Shown here: in pieces, positions 26,763 to 35,543 of the stretch
Layout of the letters: every line of letters starts with the position of its first letter
Numbering within the stretch: the first letter of the stretch is position 1
Assembly: GCF_002072185.1 (NCBI RefSeq)
Contig: NZ_MVIW01000012.1
Span: forward strand, 1 to 64,000
Origin: Actinomyces denticolens
GTDB lineage: Bacteria > Actinomycetota > Actinomycetes > Actinomycetales > Actinomycetaceae
Direction of reading: 5' to 3'
DNA length: 64,000 nt
The notes under the pieces: generated by a model
The model's database searches: none
What the model was told of the DNA's origin: nothing
What the model saw: only the letters and a program-made list of their open reading frames with translations
Position numbers and translations under genes: made by a program

Positions 26763-27736
26763 CGGGCATCCGCCTGGTAGTGCTCGAGGAAGACCTCGTC
26801 GAGTGAGACCGGCGCGCAGGTGATCTCCCGCGCGTCGGCATCGATCAGAGCGCTGAGAAGCCCCGGCACCCGATCGGCGGGCACCGACACGGTGAAGCGC
26901 CCCTCGGCGTCGGGACCGGGCGAGGACGGGGCCTCTTGCGCAGGGGAGGAGCCGTCGGGAAAGTGGCCGGAGGAGGCGATCGGGGCCCCTCCAAGAGGCG
27001 CTTCCCCCGCGATCGGGCCTACGCGGCTCCCCCGAGGCAGGCGGCAGGTGATGCGCGACGATCTCAGGTGGCGCAGCTCGGACATGGATCCGGATTCGAC
27101 GGCGCGGCCGTCCTTGATGATCGTCACCGCGTCGCACAGCCGATCCACCTCCGCCATGATGTGGCTCGACATGAGGACGGTCCGTCCCTGGTCGGCGGCG
27201 TCGTGCACCGCCTCGACGAAGACCTCCGATTGGAGGGGATCGAGCCCGGAGGTCGGCTCGTCGAGGATGAGGAGCTCGCAGGGTGCCGCCAGGGCGGCGA
27301 CGAGCATGACCTTCTGACGGTTCCCCTTGGAGTAGGAGCGTATGGGTTGCGAGGGGTCGAGCCGGAAGGCCTCGATGAGCTCGGCCTCGCGGCGCTGGTC
27401 CCGGGCGCCGCGCAGGCCCGCCAGGGCGTCGAGCGCCTGGCCGCCGGTCAGGGTCGGCCACAGGGCGACGTCGCCGGGCACGTAGGCGCTTCTCCCGGTG
27501 ATCGCCTCCGCGTCTCGCGCGGGATCGAGGCCGAGTACGCGCGCACTGCCGGCGTCGCGCCGGTACATGCCGAGCAGTACGCGGATCGTCGTGGACTTGC
27601 CCGCCCCGTTGGGACCCAGGAACCCGTGGATCCGGCCCGCAGGGACCGTCAGGTCGAGCCCGTCCAGCGCCCTGCGTCGCCCGAAGGCCTTCACCAGGCC
27701 CGTGACCTCGATGGCGGGGGAATCGGATGCGCTCAT
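26759..27736 (-). CDS. ABC exporter ATPase (DrrA/TnrB3-like)
   Basis: 325 residues. Walker A GPNGAGKST near 44-52, signature SYSKGNRQK (replacing SGGQ-type LSGG with SKGN, normal for this subfamily), Walker B LLILDEPTSGLDP and H-loop MSSHIMAEV. A C-terminal extension of about 100 residues after TIIKDG is typical of drug-resistance ATPases. The ATG overlaps nothing upstream; a dyad lies 15 bases before the start codon. Together with the permease it likely exports a hydrophobic compound or antibiotic. Confidence 0.88.
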   Translation of the reverse strand: MSASDSPAIEVTGLVKAFGRRRALDGLDLTVPAGRIHGFLGPNGAGKSTTIRVLLGMYRRDAGSARVLGLDPARDAEAITGRSAYVPGDVALWPTLTGGQALDALAGLRGARDQRREAELIEAFRLDPSQPIRSYSKGNRQKVMLVAALAAPCELLILDEPTSGLDPLQSEVFVEAVHDAADQGRTVLMSSHIMAEVDRLCDAVTIIKDGRAVESGSMSELRHLRSSRITCRLPRGSRVGPIAGEAPLGGAPIASSGHFPDGSSPAQEAPSSPGPDAEGRFTVSVPADRVPGLLSALIDADAREITCAPVSLDEVFLEHYQADAR

Positions 27737-27751
27737 GCCCCCCAGCGTCAG

Positions 27752-27770
27752 GTGCGACGCCGCGTCGCAC
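27752..27770. promoter_or_regulatory. Perfect dyad upstream of the ABC exporter, candidate MerR operator
   Basis: GTGCGACGC and GCGTCGCAC flank a single central base. On the minus strand, TTGCGT precedes the dyad and a weak GACGCT follows, 19 bases apart, the long spacer used by MerR-activated promoters. It ends 15 bases before the exporter start codon, and the MerR-family gene is immediately upstream. Confidence 0.6.
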
Positions 27771-27827
27771 GCAAGTGCTTCACACCCTCACCGGCGCTTC
27801 CGCGGCGCATTGCCTGCAGATCGGGAT

Positions 27828-28652
27828 TCAGGCCCTCGACCAGTCGTCGATCGCCTCCAACAGCCTGCGCTCCAGGGCACGGGCGTAGGCGGAGCCCAAC
27901 TGCTCGAAGGAGGCGAAGAGCTGGAAGACCGCGCGGATGGCCTCCCGGTCCGCAGACCGGGCCAGGGCGCGCAGGCGCTCGGGCCCCGCGCGTCGCATGA
28001 GGCGGCTGACCATCTCTGCGGCCATCGCCTCGGCCTCCTCCTCGTCCAGCCCCTCGCCGGCCCTCCCGTAGTCCGCCAGGGTGGCGGCGTCATCATCGGC
28101 GTCCGGGTCGGGGAAGAGAAGCTCCGCCTCCGCGGGCATCTGCCCCCGGTAACAGGCCAGGTCGACGGCGTCGCGATCCGCCCTCACAGCGGCCCGGGTC
28201 CGCTCATCCGGGGCGGCCTCCTCCATGCGATCGAAGAACGCGGCCATGCGCGGGGGCATCGGGCTCACCGACATCCCCTCACGAGAGCGCTCCAGCAGTG
28301 CGGCGAGCATGTCGCGCTGAGCGGCGACCTCCTCCAAATGGGCCTCCACGGAGGCCAGGGCGGCGGCGAGATCGCGGCTCACCGGATCATCGTCGGCGCC
28401 GACGGCGTCAGGCGGCGCGTGATCGGCCCCGGGGCCGCCGTCCTCCGCGCCGTCGAGCACACGGGCGACGGCGCTCAGCGGCACCCCGGCCCGCACCAGC
28501 CAGCGGATGCGCGACAGGCGCGCCACGTGGCTCAGGTCGTGGTCCCGCCGGCCACCGCGCTCGGCGGGAACCGGCAGCAGCCCGAGGGAGTGGTAGTGGC
28601 GCACCGCGCGCACCGTGGTGCCCGTCAGCCGGGCGATCTCCGCGACTCGCAT
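27828..28652 (-). CDS. MerR-family transcriptional regulator
   Basis: 274 residues from MRVAEIARLTGTTVRAVRHYHSLGLL, the MerR helix-turn-helix and wing (R-H-Y-H-x-L-G-L-L). RRDHDLSHVARLSRIRWLVRAG follows as the second recognition helix, then the dimerisation coiled coil. The C-terminal about 150 residues are acidic and helical and may bind a ligand, as in TipA-like regulators; no cysteine metal site is seen, so it is not a metal sensor. It precedes the ABC exporter genes on the same strand, 91 bases from the ATPase start. A longer upstream frame exists but lacks a MerR-like start. Confidence 0.85.
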   Translation of the reverse strand: MRVAEIARLTGTTVRAVRHYHSLGLLPVPAERGGRRDHDLSHVARLSRIRWLVRAGVPLSAVARVLDGAEDGGPGADHAPPDAVGADDDPVSRDLAAALASVEAHLEEVAAQRDMLAALLERSREGMSVSPMPPRMAAFFDRMEEAAPDERTRAAVRADRDAVDLACYRGQMPAEAELLFPDPDADDDAATLADYGRAGEGLDEEEAEAMAAEMVSRLMRRAGPERLRALARSADREAIRAVFQLFASFEQLGSAYARALERRLLEAIDDWSRA

Positions 28653-28739
28653 GCGCCCAGTCTGGCAGGGCGACGGCAGCGGCGTCGCGGGCGCGCGGCC
28701 CTGCCCCAATCCGCTCCGCCCCGGACCGGGCCCGGTGCA

Positions 28740-28784
28740 GGGCGCGATACTGGGCCGGCTCGAGGCCGACCCAGTATCGCGCCC
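28740..28784 (-). terminator. 15-bp perfect-stem hairpin after the DUF488 gene
   Basis: Arms at 28740-28754 and 28770-28784 (GGGCGCGATACTGGG and its complement) are perfect. The 15-base loop can pair four more bases after one mismatch. It begins two bases beyond the stop codon of the DUF488 gene and has no T-run, the pattern common in high-G+C actinobacteria. Confidence 0.75.
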
Positions 28785-28786
28785 GG

Positions 28787-29197
28787 CTACGGCAGCTCCG
28801 GGTCGGGCGCCCCGACGACCGCCTCGCGCAGGACGCGTGCGTGCGTCCGCGCCTGGTCATGACCCGCGAAGAGCAGTGTCAGCCGCCCCCGCAGCGCCAA
28901 CGCGCGCAGATGCGCCACGGCGCCCCGAGCGGCCGTCCCATCGGTCAGCTCGGCCCGGTAGGCCTCCACGAACTCCGGCCAGGGCAGGCCCCCGGAGTGG
29001 AAGGCCCGGCGCAGCCCGGTCGACGGCGCAGCGTCCTTGGCCCATTCGTCCAGCGCCGCGCGCTCCTTGGAGACGCCCCGGGGCCACAGGCGGTCCACGA
29101 GGACGCGCGCGCCGTCGTCGGGCGCCGGCCCCTCCCGGACCCCCTTGAGGACCACGTTGGCCGGATCGGGCAGATCAGTGGGGCGAGAGTCGCTCAT
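28787..29197 (-). CDS. DUF488-family protein
   Basis: 136 residues with the family signature VLVDRLWPRGVSKERAALDEWAKDAAPSTGLR, here cited as RLWPRGVSKE near residue 38 and EWAKDAAPS, then FHSGG and the C-terminal LTLLFAGHDQARTHARVL. DUF488 proteins are small, conserved and of unknown function; some are suggested to act in stress or nucleic-acid processes. The start ATG follows a short G+C-rich leader. Nothing nearby links it to a pathway; it is monocistronic, bounded by a strong hairpin. Confidence 0.85.
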   Translation of the reverse strand: MSDSRPTDLPDPANVVLKGVREGPAPDDGARVLVDRLWPRGVSKERAALDEWAKDAAPSTGLRRAFHSGGLPWPEFVEAYRAELTDGTAARGAVAHLRALALRGRLTLLFAGHDQARTHARVLREAVVGAPDPELP

Positions 29198-29395
29198 GGC
29201 ACCACCCTAAGAGTCGCAACCGTCACCGGGGAGGGCCGGGGGAGCGGAGTGGCGCGGGTCGGCCCGGCGCCGAGGGGGGCCGTTCGCGCAGCGCTCCCCT
29301 GAGCTCAGCGCCCCTGATCGCCCGTGTGCAGCGCTCCCCATCGGTGGTCAGGCGTTTTCCACGATCTCGCGGCGCCGGCTTGCTAGCCTCGAGTC
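29198..29395. other. Intergenic region with a 12-bp direct repeat
   Basis: GCAGCGCTCCCC occurs at 29289 and 29329, 40 bases apart, between the divergent DUF488 and CDP-alcohol transferase genes. No gene is seen. The spacing suggests two binding sites for one factor, but this is untested. Confidence 0.45.
29384..29389 (+). promoter_or_regulatory. Candidate -10 box, leaderless start of the phospholipid cluster
   Basis: TAGCCT ends six bases before the ATG at 29396, with no Shine-Dalgarno sequence between. Confidence 0.45.
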
Positions 29396-30037
29396 ATGCC
29401 CTCCCTCTACGGTCTCAAGCACTGGTACACCCGGAGACTCACCTTCCTCATCAACGCGTCGGTGAGGCGCGGCATCAGCCCCGACGCGTGGACACTTGCC
29501 GGCGTGATCGCCGGAGCCCTCGGCGCCGGTGCGATCGCCATGGGCTGGTGGCCCCTCGCCTTCCCCCTGCTGGCCGCGCGGCTGGGCGGGGCCAACCTCG
29601 ACGGCGCCGTCGCCCGGGCCCGGGGCGTGTCCCGCCCCTTCGGTTTCGTCCTCAACGAGATCGGCGACCGCACCTCCGACCTGCTCATGATGGCGGGGCT
29701 CGTCGTCCTGGGGGCCCGGAGCGGGGCCTCGCACGCGACCATCGTCCTCCTGCTCGTCGCGGCGCTCGCGGCCACTCTGCCCACTTTCATCAGCCTCTCC
29801 GCCGCGGGCGCGGGCGCCCCGAGGCTCAACGGCGGGCCGTTGGGGAAGACCGAGAGATGCCTCATCGCCGTCGTGGCCTCCGCCGTGACCTCATGGTTGG
29901 CGCCCGTGGCGTGGCTGCTCATCGTCGGCTCGTTCGTCACCGCCGGGGTTCGATTGGCGCGCGCCCACAGCCTGCTGCCCGCACCCGGCTCCCAGCCGAG
30001 GGGCGGGAGCCCGCTGGGCGTCGGCCCCGCGGAGTGA
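29396..30037 (+). CDS. CDP-alcohol phosphatidyltransferase-like membrane protein with altered catalytic motif
   Basis: 213 residues with about five helices. The CDP-alcohol transferase motif is D-x2-D-G-x2-A-R-x8-G-x3-D-x3-D. Here it reads ANLDGAVAR at 66-74 then GFVLNEIGD at 83-91: the spacing is exact, the second and fourth Asp (69, 91) are kept, but the first is Ala66 and the third is Asn87. These two Asp are metal ligands or the proposed base in solved family members, so activity or substrate may differ. A cdsA-like gene follows after seven bases and an acyltransferase after that, so the protein belongs to a phospholipid unit. Confidence 0.8.
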   Translation: MPSLYGLKHWYTRRLTFLINASVRRGISPDAWTLAGVIAGALGAGAIAMGWWPLAFPLLAARLGGANLDGAVARARGVSRPFGFVLNEIGDRTSDLLMMAGLVVLGARSGASHATIVLLLVAALAATLPTFISLSAAGAGAPRLNGGPLGKTERCLIAVVASAVTSWLAPVAWLLIVGSFVTAGVRLARAHSLLPAPGSQPRGGSPLGVGPAE

Positions 30038-30044
30038 GGACCCC

Positions 30045-30986
30045 ATGCCCGGACTACTGCTCCTCCCAGCAGGACCCATCCCCGCCCGCGCATTGGGCGG
30101 GGCCGATTGGATACTCGGCGGCGATCGCTCCTGGTCCGTCACCGTCCCGGGGATCGGGCTGACCCTGACGGGCAGGGCCGTGCTGCTGGCCTGCGTCACC
30201 CTCGCTGTACTGGCGCTCAGCGGCGCGGCGGTCGCGCTATCCCACAGGGCCGAGTTGCGCAAGCGGTGGATGACCTGGGCGGTCATCGTTCCCGTCGTCG
30301 GGCTGCCGATCTGGGCGGGGAGGGGCACGACGGCGCTGCTCGCCGCGGCCCTGGCCGTGCAGGCCACCCGCGAGCTCTCCCGTCTGGCGCGGCTGCCCGG
30401 GGCGGAGACCCTCCTGCTGCTCCTGCTGGCGGTGGCCTACCCGCTGTCCGCATGGCTCAGTCCCGGCCTCCTCGCGCTCGCCCCAGTGATGGTGCTCGTA
30501 TGCGCCCTGCCCGCAGTTCTTCAGGGGGACAGCGCCGATGGGCTGCGACGGGCGAGCATCACGGGCTTCGCCTCCGTGTGGATCTGCTGGTCCCTGGCCC
30601 ACCTGGTGGTCCTGTGGCACGACGCCTTCCTCATCGCCTTCGCCGCGGCGGCAGCCGACGTCGCCGCCTGGTGCGGTGGGATGGGCCTGCGCCGCTTCGC
30701 CTGGGCGCGCCGCCCGCTGTCGCCCCTGTCCCCGAACAAGACCGTCGGCGGGCTGGCGGGTGCGCTCACCGGCACGGTGATCGTCCTGGCCCTCCTGGGC
30801 GCGCTGAGCCCGGGGGCGGTCGTCGCCATCGGCGTGGGCGGTGTGCTCGGCGACCTCCTGGAGTCCCTCATCAAGCGCACCGCCGGCGTCAAGGACGCCG
30901 GTGCCTGGCTCCCCGGCTTCGGGGGCCTGCTCGACCGCGTCGACTCCCTTCTCCTCGTCCTCCCCCTGGCCGCAGTGCTCGCCTGA
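30045..30986 (+). CDS. cdsA: CdsA-like phosphatidate cytidylyltransferase
   Basis: 313 residues with about eight helices. Family landmarks: PLSPNKTVGGLAGAL (S-P-x-K-T-x-x-G) and the signature S-x-x-K-R-x4-K-D near residue 275 (SLIKRTAGVKDAGAW). The signature end, normally PGHGGxxDRxD, is PGFGGLLDRVD: Phe292 replaces the invariant His. CdsA makes CDP-diacylglycerol from phosphatidate and CTP. The partner gene upstream is similarly altered, which raises the chance of a specialised rather than the housekeeping enzyme. The ATG lies seven bases after the previous stop. Confidence 0.78.
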   Translation: MPGLLLLPAGPIPARALGGADWILGGDRSWSVTVPGIGLTLTGRAVLLACVTLAVLALSGAAVALSHRAELRKRWMTWAVIVPVVGLPIWAGRGTTALLAAALAVQATRELSRLARLPGAETLLLLLLAVAYPLSAWLSPGLLALAPVMVLVCALPAVLQGDSADGLRRASITGFASVWICWSLAHLVVLWHDAFLIAFAAAAADVAAWCGGMGLRRFAWARRPLSPLSPNKTVGGLAGALTGTVIVLALLGALSPGAVVAIGVGGVLGDLLESLIKRTAGVKDAGAWLPGFGGLLDRVDSLLLVLPLAAVLA

Positions 30987-31033
30987 CCGACGCGGCGAGC
31001 ATCCCAACAGACCGATCACCAGAAGGAGCCCCC

Positions 31034-32311
31034 ATGCCACTGCCATCATCCCTCTCCACCCTGCCGGGCGCCTCCGAGATCGGCAGGGCCGGCTCCCGCC
31101 TGCGCTCGGTGGTGCGCACCCCGGCGAAGGTCACCTGGCGGGCCGTCGCCCGTCAGAAGTTCTGGTCCGCCGTCATCGCGCCCTTCGGCGGGGTGCGCGT
31201 CGAGGGCGAGTTCGATTCCACCGGCCCCTACGTCGTCGTCGCCAACCACGGCTCCCACGCGGACACGATCGCCCTCATGAGCGCCTCGCCGACCATGATG
31301 CGGGTGGTGACAGTGGCCGCTCAGGACTACTGGTTCGTCAAGCGCTCGCGTCGGCTGGTGGCCCGCGGCCTGCTCGGCGCCTACCCCGTCAGCCGCTCCG
31401 GCGAGGGCGCCTACGAGGAGCTGCGCGGCGTCCTGGAGGACCGCGTCGCCGAATCCATGAGCGTTCTCATCTTCCCCGAGGGCACGCGCAGCGTCGACGG
31501 CGAGCTCGGCCGCTTCCACTCCGGCGCGGCCCGCCTGGCCAGGGACTTCGGCATTCCCGTGCTCCCCGTCGCGCTCGTGGGCTCGCGTGAGCTCATGCCG
31601 AAGAAGGGCGGCGTGCCCCGCTATTCGCCCGTCGAGGTGCGAGTCGGCGAGCCGATACTCCCGAGCGACGACGTCGTGGCCGTGAGCGAGGAGGCCCGAG
31701 CTCAGATCACGGGCCTCCTGAGCGAGCCACGCCGACCCTACCCGGTCTCCGACATCCACACCATCGCCGCGCAGGCGATGAGCGGGGCTCGCGGGGATGC
31801 CGTCATGTTCGCGTGGGGGATGGCCGAGGCTCTCTCCTTCCCCGTCATGGCGGAGATGAGCCAGGTCTGGCTCGGCATCACCCAGCCCGGCCTGCTGTGG
31901 CGGCGGGGCGCCGCCGTCGTCGCCGGATCAGTCAGCGGAGTGCTCCTGGGCCACGTCCTCGCCGCGCACGGGGCGCGCCTGCCCGCTCCGTGGACACGGC
32001 CCGCCATGCGCAGGGCCACCGCCCGCTACTTGGATCGAGGGCCGAGGGGCTATTGGATGCAGGCGCTGACCGGCATCCCCGTCAAGCTCTTCGCCGCCGA
32101 GTCGGGGCGGCGCCGGCTGCCCCTCGGGCGGGTCGCCGTCCACGCGACGGGGGAGCGGGCGGCGCGCATGGCGGCGTCCACCGCTTTCATCGTCATCGCG
32201 GAGAAGCCGCTGGGCAACCTCGTGCGCCAGCACTTCGGCCCCTACCTCGCTGCGACGGGAATGACCTTCGGCGTGCTGCTGAGCCGCGTCATCAAGCACT
32301 GGGAGCGCTGA
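31034..32311 (+). CDS. Lysophospholipid acyltransferase (PlsC-like) with C-terminal membrane domain
   Basis: 425 residues, ATG after AGAAGGAG. The acyltransferase half has NHGSHAD (H-x4-D, His72/Asp77) and FPEGTRS near residue 148, the catalytic and glycerol-phosphate binding motifs. Length is about 180 residues more than a typical PlsC. The extra part has hydrophobic segments (AWGMAEALSFPVMAEM and AAVVAGSVSGVLLGHVLAAHG), which remind me of YqaA/DedA-type integral membrane proteins. The frame is open upstream in the cdsA-like gene, but this start has the ribosome site. Together the three genes could form one route from lysophosphatidate to a phosphatidyl lipid. Confidence 0.8.
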   Translation: MPLPSSLSTLPGASEIGRAGSRLRSVVRTPAKVTWRAVARQKFWSAVIAPFGGVRVEGEFDSTGPYVVVANHGSHADTIALMSASPTMMRVVTVAAQDYWFVKRSRRLVARGLLGAYPVSRSGEGAYEELRGVLEDRVAESMSVLIFPEGTRSVDGELGRFHSGAARLARDFGIPVLPVALVGSRELMPKKGGVPRYSPVEVRVGEPILPSDDVVAVSEEARAQITGLLSEPRRPYPVSDIHTIAAQAMSGARGDAVMFAWGMAEALSFPVMAEMSQVWLGITQPGLLWRRGAAVVAGSVSGVLLGHVLAAHGARLPAPWTRPAMRRATARYLDRGPRGYWMQALTGIPVKLFAAESGRRRLPLGRVAVHATGERAARMAASTAFIVIAEKPLGNLVRQHFGPYLAATGMTFGVLLSRVIKHWER

Positions 32312-32376
32312 GCGCGGTCGCGGTCAGCGCGGCTGCGCCCCGCCGCCCGGGATCCGCAGCCTTGCCCCGAGGGGCC

Positions 32377-33288
<912 letters not shown>

Positions 33289-33367
33289 GGTTCCTCCGAT
33301 GCGGTGCGGGAGCCGGACGACTGGTCCTCCGGCGCGGGACGGCACCAGAGTACCGGTAGAGCACGGG

Positions 33368-33373
33368 TAGGCT
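33368..33373 (+). promoter_or_regulatory. Candidate -10 box, leaderless start of pyrD
   Basis: TAGGCT ends six bases before the GTG at 33380. No Shine-Dalgarno sequence lies between. Confidence 0.45.
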
Positions 33374-33379
33374 GGCCAC

Positions 33380-34435
33380 GTGCTCTACGACCTGCTGTAC
33401 AAGACCGTGCTGACGCGAATCGATCCCGAGGTCATCCACGACATCTGCATGGACGCGATCGAGGTCACCGGGCGCGTTCCCATCGTGCGCGACGTCGTGC
33501 GCCAGATGTGGGGGCGCCGCCCGAGCCTGCCCGTGCCCAGCGCCTCCCAGGGCGGTCCCTTCGCCCGCCCGGTTCCCGGGATCATGGGCCTGGCCGCGGG
33601 CATGGACAAGGAGGGCGGGGCCGTCGAGGGCCTGGACATGCTCGGCTTCGGCTTCATTGAGGTCGGCACGTTCACCGCTCACGCCCAGCCCGGCAACGAC
33701 AAGCCCCGCATGTGGCGCCACCCCGAGATGCGGGCGATCCGCAACCGCATGGGCTTCAACAACGAGGGCGCCGACGAGGCCGCCCGCCGCCTGCGGGCCC
33801 TGCGCTCGACGCCGCGGGGCCGCTCGATCGTCGTGGGCGCCAACATCGGCAAGACCAAGGCCACCGCACTCGAGGACGCGGTCGAGGACTACCGCTATTC
33901 CGCCTCCCGGGTGGCCCGCTGGGCCGACTACCTCGTCGTCAACGTCTCCAGCCCCAACACCCCCGGCCTGCGCAGCTTGCAGAGCGCGGAATCCCTCAGG
34001 CCGATCCTCGTCGCCGTGCGCGAGGCGGGGGACGCCGCCGCGCGCCGGCACGTGCCGCTCCTGGTCAAGATCGCCCCGGACCTGGCCGACGAGGACATCG
34101 ACGCCGTCGCCGACCTCGTCCGCGAACTGGCACTCGACGGCGTGGTGGCCACCAACACCACCATCGCCCATGATCTGGGCGAGGGCGGCCTGTCCGGCTC
34201 GCCGCTGCTGCCCCGGGCCCTGGAGGTCGTGCGCCGCCTGCGCGCGCGCCTGGGGGAGGGGCCCACGATCATCGGCGTCGGCGGCATCTCCTCGATCATG
34301 GACGCCGAGCTGATGCTCGAGGCCGGCGCCGACCTCCTCCAGGCCTACTCGGCCTTCATCTACAACGGCCCGGCCTGGCCCGGCCGTATCAACCGCGCCC
34401 TGGCCGTCTCCCAGTCCCGCCGCCCGGTGCGCTGA
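33380..34435 (+). CDS. pyrD: Dihydroorotate dehydrogenase (quinone), class 2
   Basis: 351 residues, GTG start. FMN and orotate motifs: GLAAGMDKEGG near residue 72, NRMGFNNEGAD near 122, VNVSSPNTPGL with the class 2 catalytic Ser near 194, KIAPDLADEDI and IGVGGISS near 296. The class 2 N-terminal membrane helix is short but present (LYDLLYKTVL). It oxidises dihydroorotate to orotate with electrons passed to the quinone pool, in pyrimidine synthesis. The gene stands alone, not in a pyr operon. Confidence 0.95.
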   Translation: MLYDLLYKTVLTRIDPEVIHDICMDAIEVTGRVPIVRDVVRQMWGRRPSLPVPSASQGGPFARPVPGIMGLAAGMDKEGGAVEGLDMLGFGFIEVGTFTAHAQPGNDKPRMWRHPEMRAIRNRMGFNNEGADEAARRLRALRSTPRGRSIVVGANIGKTKATALEDAVEDYRYSASRVARWADYLVVNVSSPNTPGLRSLQSAESLRPILVAVREAGDAAARRHVPLLVKIAPDLADEDIDAVADLVRELALDGVVATNTTIAHDLGEGGLSGSPLLPRALEVVRRLRARLGEGPTIIGVGGISSIMDAELMLEAGADLLQAYSAFIYNGPAWPGRINRALAVSQSRRPVR

Positions 34436-34459
34436 GGCCCGCAGCGCCGCCGGGCCCGA

Positions 34460-35473
34460 TCAGGCCGGGCGCGGGTTGGGGGAGACGGTGCGGGTCCGGG
34501 CCGGATCGCGCATGACGACATCACCGAGGGCGGCGTCGATCGCCCTCATCACCGCCTCGTCCAGCACGATGCCGGAGGCCTTCACCGTGTCCCTCAGTTG
34601 CTCGGGGCGCGAGGCTCCCACGATGGCCGCCGAGATGGCGGGGTTCTGCAGGACCCAGGCGATGGCGAGCTGGGGCATGGTCAGGCCCGCCTCCTCGGCC
34701 ACGCCCCGCAGTCCCTGGACAGCGGTGAGAACCTCGGGGCGCATCCACCTCGCGATCATGTCCTTGCCGCCCTTGCCATCGGTGGCGCGCGAGCCCGCGG
34801 GCGGCTCGGCGCCCGGCAGGTACTTGCCGGAGAGGATTCCCTGAGCCATGGGGGAGAAGACGATCTGCCCGAGCCCCAGCTCGGTGGAGGCGGGGATGAC
34901 CTCGCCCTCGATGACCCGCCACAGAGCGGAGTACTGGGGCTGGTTGGACACCAGGCGGAAGCCCATCTGAGTGGCCAGCTCCTGGCCGACGCGGATCTGC
35001 TCGGCCGTCCACTCCGAGACCCCGATGTAGAGGGCCTTGCCCGCGCGGACCACGTCCGCGAAGGCCTGCATCGTCTCCTCCAGCGGGGTCTCGTAGTCGT
35101 AGCGGTGCGCCTGGTAGAGGTCGACGTAGTCCAGCCCGAGGCGCCTCAACGAGCCGTTGATGCCCTCCATGATGTGCTTGCGGGACAGCCCCACGTCATT
35201 GGGGCCCTTCGGGCCGATGGGCCAGTAGACCTTCGTGAAGATCTCCAGGGACTCCCGGCGCTGCCCGGCCAGGGCGCGCCCGAGGACCTCCTCGGCGGCG
35301 GTGTTGGCGTAGACATCGGCGGTGTCGAAGCTCGTTATCCCCAGGTCCAGTGCGGTATGGACGCAGTCGATCGCGGTGTCCGCCTCGACCTGCGAGCCGT
35401 GGGTGAGCCAGTTGCCGTAGGTGATCTCGGTGATCTTCAGCCCGGATGAGCCCAGGTGCCGGTAAGTGACCAT
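34460..35473 (-). CDS. Aldo/keto reductase (potassium-channel beta-subunit-like / YghZ group)
   Basis: 337 residues. Catalytic tetrad: Asp in DTADVYANT with Tyr (near 51-56), Lys in FTKVYW near 82 and His in YQAHRYD near 118. The cofactor-binding C-terminal end has FSPMAQGILSGKYLPG and IVGASRPEQL. This group uses NADPH and reduces carbonyl compounds; channel-beta relatives lack a channel partner in bacteria. It converges with pyrD from the right-hand side and sits 70 bases before the DUF3043 gene, on the same strand. Confidence 0.9.
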   Translation of the reverse strand: MVTYRHLGSSGLKITEITYGNWLTHGSQVEADTAIDCVHTALDLGITSFDTADVYANTAAEEVLGRALAGQRRESLEIFTKVYWPIGPKGPNDVGLSRKHIMEGINGSLRRLGLDYVDLYQAHRYDYETPLEETMQAFADVVRAGKALYIGVSEWTAEQIRVGQELATQMGFRLVSNQPQYSALWRVIEGEVIPASTELGLGQIVFSPMAQGILSGKYLPGAEPPAGSRATDGKGGKDMIARWMRPEVLTAVQGLRGVAEEAGLTMPQLAIAWVLQNPAISAAIVGASRPEQLRDTVKASGIVLDEAVMRAIDAALGDVVMRDPARTRTVSPNPRPA

Positions 35474-35543
35474 GTGTCGACACTAGCCCGGGCCGCGCAG
35501 CGGCGGAAGGGCTTGCGCGCCGGCAGCGAATCCGGGTGGCGCG

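Noticed and set aside
28740-28784. A small structured RNA at the hairpin
   Set aside because: The position two bases after a stop codon and the simple stem make a terminator far more likely.
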